Part shown: one piece after another, positions 31,900-42,859 of the stretch
How the letters are laid out: each line of letters opens with the position of its first letter
Position numbering within the stretch: position 1 is the first letter of the stretch
From: Capronia americana
Lineage: Eukaryota > Ascomycota > Eurotiomycetes > Chaetothyriales > Herpotrichiellaceae
DNA: 64,000 bases
Direction of reading: 5' to 3'
Assembly (NCBI GenBank): GCA_016110215.1
Contig: JADWQD010000002.1
Coordinates: forward strand, 310,001-374,000
Position numbers and translations under genes: made by a program
The notes under the pieces: model-generated
The model's database searches: none
The model's input: the letters and a program-made list of their open reading frames with translations, nothing else
Told to the model about the DNA's origin: nothing

Positions 31900-33258
31900 T
31901 TAACCGAGCTGTTGCTTCTCCTTCTGCAACTCCAAGGCCTCACTCACATCGTGCAGAGCCGAAGGAGAATTGCACATGATCCCGGCCGCTCCGTGGCCAT
32001 GTCCATCAACCAACGGGCTCGTGGGTGCCGTAACCATTCCGGGCGTGTCCACGGTCTCATTCTCCTTCTCGGCATCCTCTTTAACTGCTTTTTCTTTCTC
32101 CTTTTGAACCTCTTTTTCACGATAGGCACCTGTAATACTCCCGCTTAAGCTGTCATTCCTTCCGTGCCCACCGCTCGCACCCAGAAGGCCGCTTCTTACG
32201 CTGGCTGCATCTCCGCCGTATTTGCTCCCGATATAACTGTTCCGTTCACTTGCTAGCGCTGGTGCCGTTACACCCGACGCTGAGATCAGGCTCGCTCTTT
32301 CCGCGTTCAAGTTTGACCTTGCGTAATGTCCTGTATTCTCGCCACGGAGAGAGGCCGTGTCTCCTGCGCCGCTTGAATGAATGACCGTACCCGAAAGGAC
32401 CGACAGTGGGAGAGATTCACGACTGCCCCCGAACATGGAAGCAGGGGCAAGGGCTTTCATAGAGGCGTTGGTGTCGACGGAGTTTCGACGGCGTCGTTTT
32501 GATGAAGATGCCAGGGTGAGGATTGAGGCGTCGTCTGTGAGAACGTTATTGGCGGTTGCGGAGTGATACGTTGTGGGGTGGCCGTGAGGCGCGAGGTGTG
32601 CAGGCACGGCAGTTGCGGGTGGGCCACCATAGTGGCTGGGATTGCTTGCCGCAGTGGAAGCATACGTGAGGCCGGGAGCCTGGTTGTTGTGTGCTGGCGC
32701 GGTGATGGATTGGACTGTGGTAAGGGTCGTGGCCATAGATCGAATCGAGGGCGACGGAGATGAAAACGTGCTGTCTCTTCCACCGTCTGTCCTCGTCGTC
32801 GCCGTGGCTCCTGTTCCCACCCCAGAAGGAGCTGCGTCTGAGAGAGCGGTCTCTGCTTGCGTAGCTAATGTGGGAGCCCTTGACTTGTTACCTCCCGTCT
32901 GGCTGTCGTGGGAGATGGAGATAGAGTGTTTACTGTGCGACTGTGATACCGAGCTGTGTCTCGACCTCTGTGAAGTCGTGACGGGCGTGGAGAAGGAGAG
33001 ATGGCCATTTGTGTGGTTACTGTGGTTGTGAGGCTCGCTTACGCGCCCCGACAGAGGATATGGATTGTTTTTTACAATATTGCCTTTCTTGGACTTGATG
33101 CTCATGGGGAGGGTTGCGTAGCGTCGTGGGGCACTGCCTACGGCATCGCCATTGGTGTCGGTGTGCACGGTCTTGAGGTTCGCGAGCCGGCGCATCCAGG
33201 TGGTGAACGGTCGACGACGGCCATGCCGGTCTGGTCGAGTTAGATCTTGCAGACACAT
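31900..33258 (-). CDS. Ser/Thr-rich conserved fungal protein of unknown function
   Basis: 452 aa if started at ATG 33258. The N terminus (DLTRPDRHGRRRPFTTWM RRLANLK, broken here only for length) resembles a short basic motif I associate with uncharacterised Pezizomycotina proteins; the rest is low-complexity, Ser/Thr/Ala/His-rich, with a basic patch SSKRRRRNS and a charged coiled-coil-like run near the end (EKEVQKEKEKAVKEDAEKE). No membrane segment, so I see no support for a channel function sometimes attached to such proteins. An upstream in-frame extension to 33438 exists, and a short first exon starting at 33310 (MASTEAPLRPH) is another option, but the implied intron (31 nt) is too small. 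Function unknown. Confidence 0.65.
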   Translation of the reverse strand: MCLQDLTRPDRHGRRRPFTTWMRRLANLKTVHTDTNGDAVGSAPRRYATLPMSIKSKKGNIVKNNPYPLSGRVSEPHNHSNHTNGHLSFSTPVTTSQRSRHSSVSQSHSKHSISISHDSQTGGNKSRAPTLATQAETALSDAAPSGVGTGATATTRTDGGRDSTFSSPSPSIRSMATTLTTVQSITAPAHNNQAPGLTYASTAASNPSHYGGPPATAVPAHLAPHGHPTTYHSATANNVLTDDASILTLASSSKRRRRNSVDTNASMKALAPASMFGGSRESLPLSVLSGTVIHSSGAGDTASLRGENTGHYARSNLNAERASLISASGVTAPALASERNSYIGSKYGGDAASVRSGLLGASGGHGRNDSLSGSITGAYREKEVQKEKEKAVKEDAEKENETVDTPGMVTAPTSPLVDGHGHGAAGIMCNSPSALHDVSEALELQKEKQQLG

Positions 33259-33765
33259 CTGTGAGTCGGCACTCACCGTGAGGTCGCAAAGGTGCTTCAG
33301 TCGAAGCCATAAACCAGAACAGCGACGAGCTTGGTGTGAGCCTCGTGTGCGAAACTTGGCCCGGTGTTGTGTGTGCGATTGGGATTGGCGTGTCTGTTTG
33401 GAGATCCCTGGCGGATGCGCAGAAAGTGGGATGTACAAGTGAGAGGGAAATGAGGTCAGGCACCCAGGATTAAGTTGGCGCGCAACGCTGTTGTACAGAG
33501 AGAAATTCTATCCCTGAAAGCCGGTAAAGAGAGTCTGCTCGAGTACAATTTATCTAAGGGAGTAGTAGGATAAAAACATGCGAGGAGAGAGGAGCTGTGC
33601 ACATTAGAGCCTGGAAAACAATCGATCCTTGTTCTGAGTTTCGGTGGAGACGAAGCAACAATAGGCGGCGGTTTCAGAGGCACAGCCTCAGTCGCACGTG
33701 CCTCCCCATACCCCGTATCATGCCACCCACACACCTCAATACTTGTGTACATACTTGTCGCACCT
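33259..33765. other. Intergenic spacer
   Basis: Promoter or 5' leader of the Ser-rich gene plus 3' flank of the JLP2/CCDC25 homologue. Nothing else supported. Confidence 0.5.
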
Positions 33766-34620
33766 CTACATGAAGTCGTCCTCGTAGAAGCCAGCATCTC
33801 TGTCTTGGTTGCTCACCATGTCCTCCTCTCTCATCATGTCGTCATAGGCATGGTCTTTCTGCCACCTCAGCTCTTCGCGCCGTTGCCTCTCGTCCCGCTC
33901 CTTGGCCTTCAGCTTTTCTCGTTCAATTCTCTCAGCCTTGCGCTTTTCTCTCTGCTTCGCCTCCCTTTCCGCTCCCAGGTCAGGATATTTCTCCTCACGT
34001 GTCTTGTTCAGCCGGTTGACGATGGCGTTTTGTCGTACAGGAACGTGGACCTTCTTCACCATTTTAGGGTCGTGGAATGATACTTGGCCGGTTGCCATAG
34101 ACGCATCCTTGCGCAGGTTCGACCACGGCGTGTAGATGACTGTTATGTTGTCCTTCTTGTTGCCTGCCGTGCTGATGATCAGGACCGGTTGACAACATTG
34201 CAGGTTTCGCGGATACTCTACCTTCGATCGAGTTTGCCTTGGTTAGTTGAGCACAATCCTCGAGCAGCGCTTTGGGTATTGATGTCCACGATTCACCCAA
34301 TTTTAGTCTTAGGTACACGTGTGCGCTTGACAGATTGTCCACGTGGAACTGCTTATAGTTAGCGACAGACTTTGATGAAGCCACAATCCACAGCACCCTG
34401 GTAAAGTAAGTGAGTTATCCAAAAGCATAACCTGGCGGCGGGGTTTGCCTTACCAGACGTCTTCATCCCAGCCAAACTTGATCAGGTCTTCATCTGCATC
34501 TTCGGTCAGGGGGTGTGCACTTCTGCATTGGTCCCGACGGAGCTTACTCTCTTCCTTGTCTTTACCCACGTAGAGGAAAGCAGGCGGATCGACCGCCGTC
34601 GACTGGAAATAATAGACCAT
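33766..34620 (-). CDS. JLP2: CCDC25/Jlp2 homologue (NFACT-R domain protein)
   Basis: Small conserved eukaryotic protein with an NFACT-R (DUF814) fold and a C-terminal charged coiled coil; molecular role poorly known. Exons 34548-34620, 34454-34493, a single base 34397, 34222-34348 and 33766-34163; introns 54, 56, 48 and 58 nt; 212 aa, very close to human CCDC25. Reads MVYYFQSTAVDPPAFLYVGK ... EDLIKFGWDEDVW then FHVDNLSSAHVYLR. The Trp codon in that last junction needs the lone G at 34397 between two introns; see finding. The tail (EREAKQREKRKAERIEREKL) is a Lys/Glu/Arg helix. Unspliced reading of the 48-nt intron would insert 16 residues between DEDVW and FHVD. Family assignment firm; intron arrangement inferred. 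Confidence 0.88.
34349..34453 (-). other. Two introns separated by a one-nucleotide exon (stwintron-like)
   Basis: Intron A 34398-34453 (GTAAGG ... TTTACCAG) and intron B 34349-34396 (GTGCTG ... GCTAACTATAAGCAG) flank a single G at 34397. Removing A creates TGG|GTGCTG, so B may be spliced only after A. Confidence 0.6.
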
Positions 34621-37600
34621 TTGATTATTCCAGCAATCAAGCGCTGGAGCTGCCCGGCTACAACGTACTGGAGTGTGCCGATATGCGTTAAACAAGTGCC
34701 GTAGTAAGCGCGAAGACTTACAGATGGTACTGGACACCAGGGATCCGTGGCTCTGTTTTGTGTGCACACTGCTCGTGGAGGTAATCAACAAGTCACAGTC
34801 TAGATCAAACTCGATCGAACGGCGAATTGAGGATAAATGCTCCCCCATAGGGCCCCCCCACGATCGAGCTCGGTGGAGTATTTGTTCCCACCTGCTACCT
34901 CGGACTGCTTCGTATTGCCGTTGTGTTCTCCTGGTGCTCCTCCATTACCCCCATTTTCGTGCGCGCTCCTTCAGGCATAAGAATGGTTAGTGCACACTGC
35001 TACTATGGTAGAAGGAATCCAGTCCAGGGATTGAGCACGACTGCCCAGGAAGCACCGATATAGCTTGACGAGGACGGATTTTCTGAACCCGAGAACCACA
35101 AATACTTGGATATCGCGACCGCTTCTAGTCTTGGACAGATGATGCCACTTGGCCAATTATCTTTTGAGGGTCATGCTGCCAATGTGGTGATTCTGCACGC
35201 GACTTCGTAGACTGTCCGAAATAGCCACTAACTAACCTGTCGCATGCGGCATGTCCAAGTTCGGTACCCAGTTGCTACAGGTGGAGAAGCCGCCGAACCT
35301 ATCGACAGTTGCCCACCCGTTAGTATGGGTTCAAGTGGCAAGCCTGCGGGCTCAGCCAGACGGCCAAAGCCCAGTCGATCGGATCCGGTAGCGGCAAGTC
35401 GGAAGACTGGGGTGGCAGGTGTGAAGCCCGACGGGCCTTCTCTGGTCTCTAGAATTTAGAGACTCAAATAATTACCTTAGTTGCAGAATGGTACATGCCA
35501 GCCTTGTCATGGAGAACGCTACTGACGCACGCGTTCTCGAAAAACATGTCTGCAAGCGGCAAAGCCATTCAGTGGACGTGGAGTAAGCTTTGAGCTACTG
35601 TAACAAAGTCTCGGCCCCGAATTCCCATTCAGGCTAGCGAAATATTGCCCCGGATTGTGCTGGAGGGCTTTATACTGAGTACCTCGTACAGTACTCGTAC
35701 GGATGACATGGATGCAATCGGGGATACGTAGCGTGACAACGGGCCGCTGCATGGTCATGACTTGAACCCGTCGAGAGAAACAATGAATCGCGCGCCGCCT
35801 TTCCCTTACTGTCGACACGAAGATATGTGCGTACTCGGTACGGAGTACCCGCATGCAGTGTTTCGCGCTTGTGGGGAAATTGTGAAGTCATTGGAAAGCT
35901 TGCATCGCAATCACCCACAGTTCAAGCAATGGCGTCTAAATGCCTGGCTGAGATCTGTACTATAGACCCTCGCATCCGGTTGAACCCGGCCTGAGGCGCC
36001 ATTGATTCCGAAAACACATCAATGTACTCGGTACTCCGTACGGCGATAGGGAAAACAATAACGGCACGGGGCCAGAGAGAGCCGTTTAGTTGGTCCTACA
36101 GGTCGCAAGGGACGCCGTTGAGCTTGGCTTGGTTAGTCGTAGCCCGCCCTACCCCCGAGATAAGCTTGGCGCCCTGATCGCTCAAAGGTTCCCTGCAGCT
36201 CAGACGCGAGCTACGTAAGTAAATCCAGCAAACTATTTTACCGCTCATTCTTCTTGCATTGTGGAGAATGCCTGCATGGGGCTTTGAATTAAACTCTGAT
36301 CTCGAAAGTCGCCGCGCGTGCCATAACGAGTATTCTGGCCTCACCCTTCGTCGTCCCGAATTTCACAAAAACTCTAAACTACCTGCATGAACCTCGAGCC
36401 GAATAAGGGAAGGCTGGCCCTCGCTCGCATTGTGCATGTTACACGGGAACACTCGGTTTCTGGATCGTCGGCGAGTCAGTATTCCACAAAGCAAGCCTGT
36501 ATCTAGCCTCAGTCCACCTGACTTTGAGAGTCAGCAACCTGTAGAGCCGCAGTATCGAAGGCAACTTCAAGCGAGTAGTACCACCTGTCCGTGCGGCTAA
36601 AGCCCTTTTCCCTCCACATCTTCAACAGCTCAAGTTCAACTAATGACATCAGCACGCAAGTCTTGCATTGCATTCAGCCTCCGGTCCCCGATTCCGCACG
36701 ATTCAGTCGCTGCTTCCTCGTCCAGGTTGCAGCCCAGAAGCAGCTTTATCTTGCGCTGGTCTTGCACAAGTTTGACAGTGTCGATCGCTCCAGCCATCAC
36801 CTCCGAAAAAGCTGCCGACAGGGCGGCTTCATATTTCCGTCTTTACTCATACACGCCATAAGGTGCGCGCCCTATCCAATTCCCTCGTGTCGAACAATCT
36901 TGTCAATAGTCAAGAAAACTATCCCAGGCTGTTTTGTAGCAGCGGTTGCCAAGTTGCCCGCTGCGCGAAGGTCACTCCCGACTCCTTATCTGGCTGGATC
37001 CATTCCGTTTTCTGGGTTCATCCCGCATTGCTCTGCCATTTTACACGTCTCATCACCGGTTTCGCGGATGAAGTTTCCAGAGCTTGTGGATGCAATGTCG
37101 TCCATGCGATTGGCTGCAGGGATGTGGCCTGTATGAGTACCTACGTAGTGGGAGCAGATCACCGTTCGGCGAGACGGGAACTGTGATACCGTTCGAAATG
37201 ACCCATCGAGAGCTAAAGCACGGCTTTCCAATTCCGTCCAGAACGCCGGTATCTCTCGACCATTGGTCAGGCTCGGTTACTTAGCAGCCCTCCACTTGAC
37301 GTGAATCGGGCAAGCCAAGGTTCTAACGGCGCGTGTATGCTTGTAGAGGATGCAAGAGGATTCAGCGCCTACCATTGACACAACCTGAATCTGCATCCGT
37401 AATTCGTCAGCTGAGTTCTAACGTGGCATCTTTCCAGGTCAAGGATGGGCCAAGCGAGCAAGGACATCAAGGCAAATATCCCTTCGTCTGATCATTGGGC
37501 AATTCGCTGGATGTCCTCCTCAACCGCTCCGAAATTACGGTGAGCGAGGATCGTCTTTGCATCCTCGCCTACATACCTATGACCCCGTGGACGGGTCATG

Positions 37601-38241
37601 GCAACGCCTGCAGACGAGAGAACGTGGGGCGTCACCAATTGCGTCACTTGGATGCACCGCGACGAGCACCGGACGAGTTACAAAGGGCTCATGACATCCA
37701 CCGTTTTCGATGTTCTCCCACTTTGGGCCCCCGGCTTCTCAACCTCGCGCAGAATCCACAAGGCGCTGCTCGGCGTGCGTACTAGGTTCTCGATTTGTTG
37801 ATCAGAGCAGGCGGGCCGCTCCAGCCATGGTGCCACGACTGCTCCGATACAGCTTCGTGTCACAGCCCGGGTTTACCAGGAATGCCTTGTATCCAGGAGT
37901 GTCCACGCACCCAGTAACCGGCGCGCAGTCTGACAATCCCGTCGGTTTCTATAGCTGAGTTTGCCTGATGACATGCCTGGGTCATGACAGCTGAATGTCA
38001 CACAGCATCGACTCCAGCAGCATCCTTTATGAGAAGGTGGTGAAGGAGCAATCTGGGGCACCACCAGAAGGGGCTCGCTGCATTAGCCTCCCGTTACACC
38101 CGGATGGATGAAACAACTGGGTGTGACGACGGTTGTCCAGCTTGTCTTGTGATTGTGTTCTTTGGATCTTGTCCGCACGAATAGTCCGCGTCTGCACAGC
38201 CTACCACCAGAACGACGCTTCAGGGTGCTTTCATGATGCCC
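34621..38241. other. Gene-poor region, 3.6 kb
   Basis: No gene that I can support. Open frames such as 36591-37136 lack ATG starts or motifs. A plus-strand chain at 37445-37958 (ATG at 37445, donor GTGAGC near 37540, acceptor CTGCAG near 37614, donor GTGCGT near 37776, acceptor CTCCAG near 37825) keeps phase to a stop at 37958, but the protein resembles nothing I know. The sequence near 35700-36040 repeats the motif GTACTCGTACGG/GGTACTCCGTACGG, an inverted-repeat-like element. Confidence 0.4.
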
Positions 38242-39072
38242 TCATAGATAAACAAGGTTGGGGTTGTCAGCTGGTGGACCCCGATCCCTGACCGACGTGG
38301 GGCTGACCTCCTCCTGCTCAATCTCATCCTCGGCCTCGATCCCAGGAGTTCGTATCACACAACTCTCTGACAAAGTGTCCACCACGTCGAGCTTCCGGAA
38401 GTCAAACCTGTGCTTTTGTGCGGGTCGCTGCCGTATACAGTTCAAATGGCAGCTGAAATTATCCGGTCGTGCTCTCGATTGGATGGATCCGTCAGAAGCT
38501 GCACCGCGCGAAGTCAATCCCAGCTTTTCGACCTGCCACTACCGTTCGACACTCTTGGGCACCAAGCTGCTTGCTTCAAGGCCAGTCTTAAGGGTGCGAC
38601 TAAACGGCCCCTCTCGCCTTGACTCTACTACCTGGCTGCTGGCTTCCGCCGCTCCGCCGCAAGTGCACTCCCCGAACTGCTCCGGTGACTTCGCCAGAAG
38701 TCTATTCTAAACTCAATCGCAACGCAGAATTATCATCAGGGTAAGGTCCGCGGTTCGGCTTTTAGCCGCCTATCACGCTTCATCGTCACAGAGACGCCTC
38801 AGATGGAAGGATCTGCCTGTGGCCAATGGCGTGGGTCGGGTCCGTTCTCGGCCATATCTCATCTTAGATATAACTTGCAGCACAGGGCAAGGTGGGTGCC
38901 GTGTGAGGGAACACCAAGCCAATATGCACTTCGCTGTGTCTACAAATTTGGTCCAGTCGTAGCCTTTCAGGTCGTATGCGTCCAAGGACAGACTGGACCC
39001 AAGCAACGCCTGTTTATGCTTCGCTAGCTGATTAACAGGATGCGGCTGGACTACACCAGTGGGGTGATCCAT
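38242..39072 (-). CDS. Possible spliced gene of unknown function
   Basis: Three open pieces on the minus strand join in phase: 38944-39072 (ATG at 39072; ...SLDAYDLKGYDWTKF), 38543-38706 (starts after a TTTAG acceptor; SPEQFGECTCGGAAEASS, EASSLVPKSVER) and 38242-38407 (FDFRKLDVVDTLSES, ending ADNPNLVYL). The last two show high third-position GC and an acidic, coding-like composition, and the joining intron (38408-38542) has GTAGTG and GCACAG ends. The first intron is less certain: donors at 38943 and 38874 both fit. A further upstream exon may lie at 39129-39332. No family recognised; could be a lineage-specific or decaying gene. Confidence 0.33.
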
Positions 39073-39334
39073 TGTTGTCTGTCACGGTGTTACCAAGGAA
39101 GCGTATACCCCTCAGCAGCGATCATCCTTTACCAATGCTCGTCCATGTCTGTGTTTTCAGCATGTTGCTCTATGAGGCTCTGACTCAGCTTAGAAAATCC
39201 GGCCATGGACTCGTTCGCAACCTGAAATGCCTTTGTAGTCGCTCTCTCTGTCCTCAGCAGGCGATCTGCACCCACACGGCCTTGGATACTGGCACACCAA
39301 CCGCTTTGCTCCCGTCCCACAAATCTCACCAAAG

Positions 39335-39619
39335 ATGTCGCGCACGCTCGACATCACGGTTAGACAAGCTCTCCACATTGTGCAAAACAGCAGGTCAGGA
39401 CAGATTGACGAACGTATCCGCCAGGTTGTCGAAGACCACCTTCGCCAAACCTGGGCGCGGATCCAGGCTCAACCCGACACCTACATTATGGATGACCTCG
39501 ACTTCGCCGTGTTCAACCACTCCCGAGCACGGGCCGAGTTCCAGAACGAGACTGCCAGAAAGGCAGTCTCAAGATACTGGGACAACCAACGTCGAAGCAA
39601 TGGAGCGAACCCAACTTGA
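39335..39619 (+). CDS. Small conserved-looking fungal protein, function unknown
   Basis: 94 aa, ATG at 39335 in context AAAGATGTC. Charged, mostly helical: SRTLDITVRQALHIVQNSRS, then IRQVVEDHLRQTWARIQAQP, DDLDFAVFNHSRARAEFQNE and a Tyr-Trp near the end. Codon use and amphipathic pattern are those of a real protein, and the style resembles small Pezizomycotina proteins of about 95 residues without assigned role. No signal peptide, membrane span or Cys. Close, head-to-head with the candidate minus-strand gene to its left. Confidence 0.65.
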   Translation: MSRTLDITVRQALHIVQNSRSGQIDERIRQVVEDHLRQTWARIQAQPDTYIMDDLDFAVFNHSRARAEFQNETARKAVSRYWDNQRRSNGANPT

Positions 39620-40585
39620 CGCCAGTAGGACAGTCCGGAACTTCGGCAACTGCTGGAGCAGGAATAAACAAGCCGGGCATCTTTGATGACTCGTGCTCTC
39701 TCCATAATCTACGCTCCAGGAAGGCTGTCCTCCGACAGGGTTCAAGAGAGGAGCCGCCAGTTTCAGCCAAGTATCCATTCTCCTTTGAGCGACCGGAAAG
39801 AGGTATAAAAGCGGAAACGACTCGCGGCAAGCTTTAGGCGTGCTGGGAGGAAATTCGAAATCTGGGAACTAAAGCCTGGGTGAACCCGCGGAGCAGACAC
39901 CCGTCGTTAGCCGGTTCGATCAGGGAGCCGAGGGACTCAACGATTGGAGGGCATCATTATTTCTGCAAATGCCTCCACATGTTCGAGAGAGGTCAGGCTA
40001 CCTTGCAACCTCGCAAGCGCCTACATCTACTCGTGTTGTCATCTGGCCCGAGGGTGTGCTAGACAAGCCTTCGCTTCTATCCCTGTCGCGCAACCCCGAC
40101 AACATTCGTTGACTTATATGTATTACTCTCCTATTTATACTTGTCGCACCACTCAAGTCAGCATTTTAACGGATCTCTCAGATACAGTATCGCGTAGGCT
40201 CTGCCTCGTTCTCACAGACTGAAGGGTCGGGTGGTCTTCCTGCGAGACATACCCGGGGTCGACTGTTCTTGCAACGCATTCCAACCTCAACCACGGCACC
40301 TCCACTGCAGCAGCCTTATCACTCTCACCGATGACTGCCTACTCTTTAGGACTGCTTCGTGCTTTTGCACAACGGCCTGCCAAGAACCTTGATTTCTGGG
40401 ACGGGAAAATGTCTGAGTTATCGCCGACTCCCACGCACAGAGAGGTATGAGGAATGTTGACGGCCCACATTCCAATGCTAAAACAACGTGTATAGGACCA
40501 TGCGACCACAACATTACCTCCTGCAGCTCCTCGCGCGATTCTTTCTTCTTCGTACGATGCTTTCGACTTGTAGACGATACACAAG
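39620..40585. other. Intergenic region with a TATA-like box
   Basis: TATAAAA at 39804 (AGAGGTATAAAAGCGG) faces right, but is about 780 bases from the next start, so its target is unclear; it may serve an unseen 5' exon. No other feature supported. Confidence 0.4.
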
Positions 40586-42038
40586 ATGCTCTTCTCGATC
40601 ATTCTGAGCCTGCTGGCTGGAGCGCCTTCTACACACGCGACGTTGGGTTCCAAGGGACATGATGCTCTGTCACCGTATGGGTTAGGAAAGGCTTTTCATG
40701 CTCATGCAAGACGGGAGCACTCCCAAAGGCATAATGTGAAGGTTGGCACTTCTCCCCAACCTGAACAACTTAGATTGACGCATTCTAGCTGGTGACGCGA
40801 CAAGCTTCCCCTCCAATTACGACCGACCCTGATTGTGCCCTGTACGACGGCTATTTTTATACGACGCCGCGGAACTATACTTGGCAATTACAATGCTCGA
40901 ACTCTTATGGCGGCACGGTCCTGGCGCAGACGACAGACACCACCGACTTGGGCTCATGTATCACGGAGTGCGCGAACTACAACCGCGACAACACACCGGG
41001 GGCATGTGTGGCGGTCACATTCTCTGGTTCATATAGCGGATCTGATACCGTCTGCACGCAGTACAGCAGTGTTGATGAGGTCTACCTTGCGTCTGAAGAA
41101 GGAGGTGGGTGCTCCTGATTCCGGGAAGCTGCATTACTCCTCACAAGCCTGTTGTGCCAATGCTGAGCCACTCGTTCCCCATAACCAAGAATGGCGGCTT
41201 CGACTGAAGTATTATTGCACCGAAGCTGACCAAAAGACACAGGTGTTGTGAATTCGGCGCTTCTAATCTTGGGCCCAGATGGAGAAATCTTCGCGACGGT
41301 GAGTCTTCTGAGAACGTCAGCGGGTGTCCCAGGACCTGGATCCAGCCTCGAAAGGTTGATAGCCTGATGCTAACAGAAGATCAGCCGCAAGCAGATCCAT
41401 CCTTCCCTGGAGCACCGACTCAACCATCGGACGTGGATCCATTGCCCAGTCAAACGACGACTTCCATCGTTATCACACCAACGAGCACATTGTTTTTAAC
41501 CACGAGCCTGCCATTAGCCACGAGCCTGCCATCGGTGGTCATCTCATACGCCGCGTTCACCACCACCACTACTTCGACCAGTACGATTCTTATCACCTCA
41601 TGCCTACTAGGTCAGTCATGCCAGCCAAATACGACGCCCACTTCTTCTTCATCCGATCCGGGCACGCTGGGGGGTATTGGTGCTTCGACCACCACCACAT
41701 CTTCCATCAGTATCAGTGATGGCAGCTCTAGACCAATCACCTCGACCACAACCACTACAAGTATGCAACTTGTCCCAGGAAGCACTACATCGGGTCCAAT
41801 CACTCTGGATGCCGGTCAAACAACATTCACGACAATAGTCCCCTTCACCGAGTATAGAGTTCAACCCATCGAGATATGTGCAGCAACGCCAACCCCTTGT
41901 TCCCGGTCGTTGAGCACCGCCACCAATGTTGTGTACAAGACGGAGATATCTTGTTCACCAGGCGCATGCATAGGCGTGGTGCCTACAACAGGCTATTTGG
42001 TCGACGCAATCGCGGCAGCGACTTGTATTATTGTTTAG
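40586..42038 (+). CDS. Secreted Apple/PAN-like domain protein with Ser/Thr-rich tail
   Basis: Starts with a signal peptide (MLFSIILSLLAGAPSTHA). Proposed exons 40586-40741, 40789-41104, 41243-41298 and 41385-42038; 393 aa. The second exon has a Cys-rich domain: DPDCALYDGYFYTTPRNYTW, CSNSYGG, LGSCITECANYN, ACVAVTFSG, TVCTQYSSVDEVY, the layout of fungal Apple/PAN-like domains that bind sugars or proteins. After it comes a Thr/Ser-rich, probably O-mannosylated stalk and a last Cys-bearing stretch (PVFTEYR-like VPFTEYRVQPIEICAATPTP). Introns 2 (138 nt) and 3 (86 nt, using the acceptor ATCAG because AACAG is too near the branch site) are less sure. Directly upstream of the Crh enzyme and in the same direction: both act at the cell surface. 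Confidence 0.65.
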
Positions 42039-42859
42039 CAGGAGGTGAATTTGAGGCTGGAGTGGGTGTTTGATTCGGAAGCTGGCGTTAACCGCTTCCT
42101 CTTCAATTGTACGTTTTCGGCTGCCGCAATCTGCCGCGCGGCCTACTTAGATGTGTTTCTTCGAAATGCTCACGGATTGCCACGAGTTCCGTTATGCAAT
42201 CAATTTGGATGCAATATTCATTGTTGTGAGAGAGTTTCGGAATCATGTTAGCACCAGACTCGGAAAAAGCTTGGTATGGAGGCCACCCAGATAAGGCAAC
42301 TCTACCGAGCCGGAATATCTTCGGTAAGGATGCCAGAGTTCTAGTATGCGACTCTTAAATCTCGAGTTCTGCTTCTTCACGACCCGCGTAGTACAACTTC
42401 ACCTCTGTTTCCAGTTATCCAGATTCCTGGCTGGAGCGCATAACCCTGTTGCTTGACATACGCCGAGAAGTGAAGTTAGGTGAGAGCTCATGAGCTGACT
42501 ACTATCCACCAAATGAGCTCCCGGTCAACTATCAACTTTGAGCAACAATTCTGCCACGTCCAACGGACGGATGTCTTCCTATACAGCGTCAACAATGAGC
42601 ATTTCAAAGCCTTCGGTTAGTGTGGGCCCTGACAGGCTAAAATAAATCTTCTTGGACTGGGCGCAAGCAGACCGCTTTGTCAAATGTTCTTTGTCGAGGT
42701 TCACTAGGCGGCGAGGTAGGTGGAAGGTGAGGTTCATTGTCTGCCGCACCCACAGCATCTGCCTCACTCCCACTACTCTACCTCTTAGCACGCATCACAC
42801 CCGCGGCTTCGAAGCTCTACAGACTCTTGCAATTTTGGTCCTCATCTTTCCTTGCAACG
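42039..42859. other. Intergenic region upstream of the Crh-type gene
   Basis: About 820 bases. No gene or clear promoter element that I can support. Confidence 0.5.

Noticed and set aside
31900..33438. Ion-channel (polycystin-like) function for the Ser-rich protein
   Set aside because: No hydrophobic segment long enough to cross a membrane.
36591..37136. 181-codon plus-strand open frame
   Set aside because: Starts with GTG, no motif, and its complement is equally open.
37445..37958. Three-exon plus-strand chain with agreeing phases
   Set aside because: Middle exon is Arg/His-rich and lacks a coding look; a rival frame in the same stretch looks better but does not splice in phase.
34621..38241. 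Transposon remnant
   Set aside because: No terminal repeats, transposase or reverse-transcriptase motifs could be seen on either strand.
39072..39686. 204-codon plus-strand open frame
   Set aside because: No ATG at its beginning, contains the better 94-aa gene in another frame.
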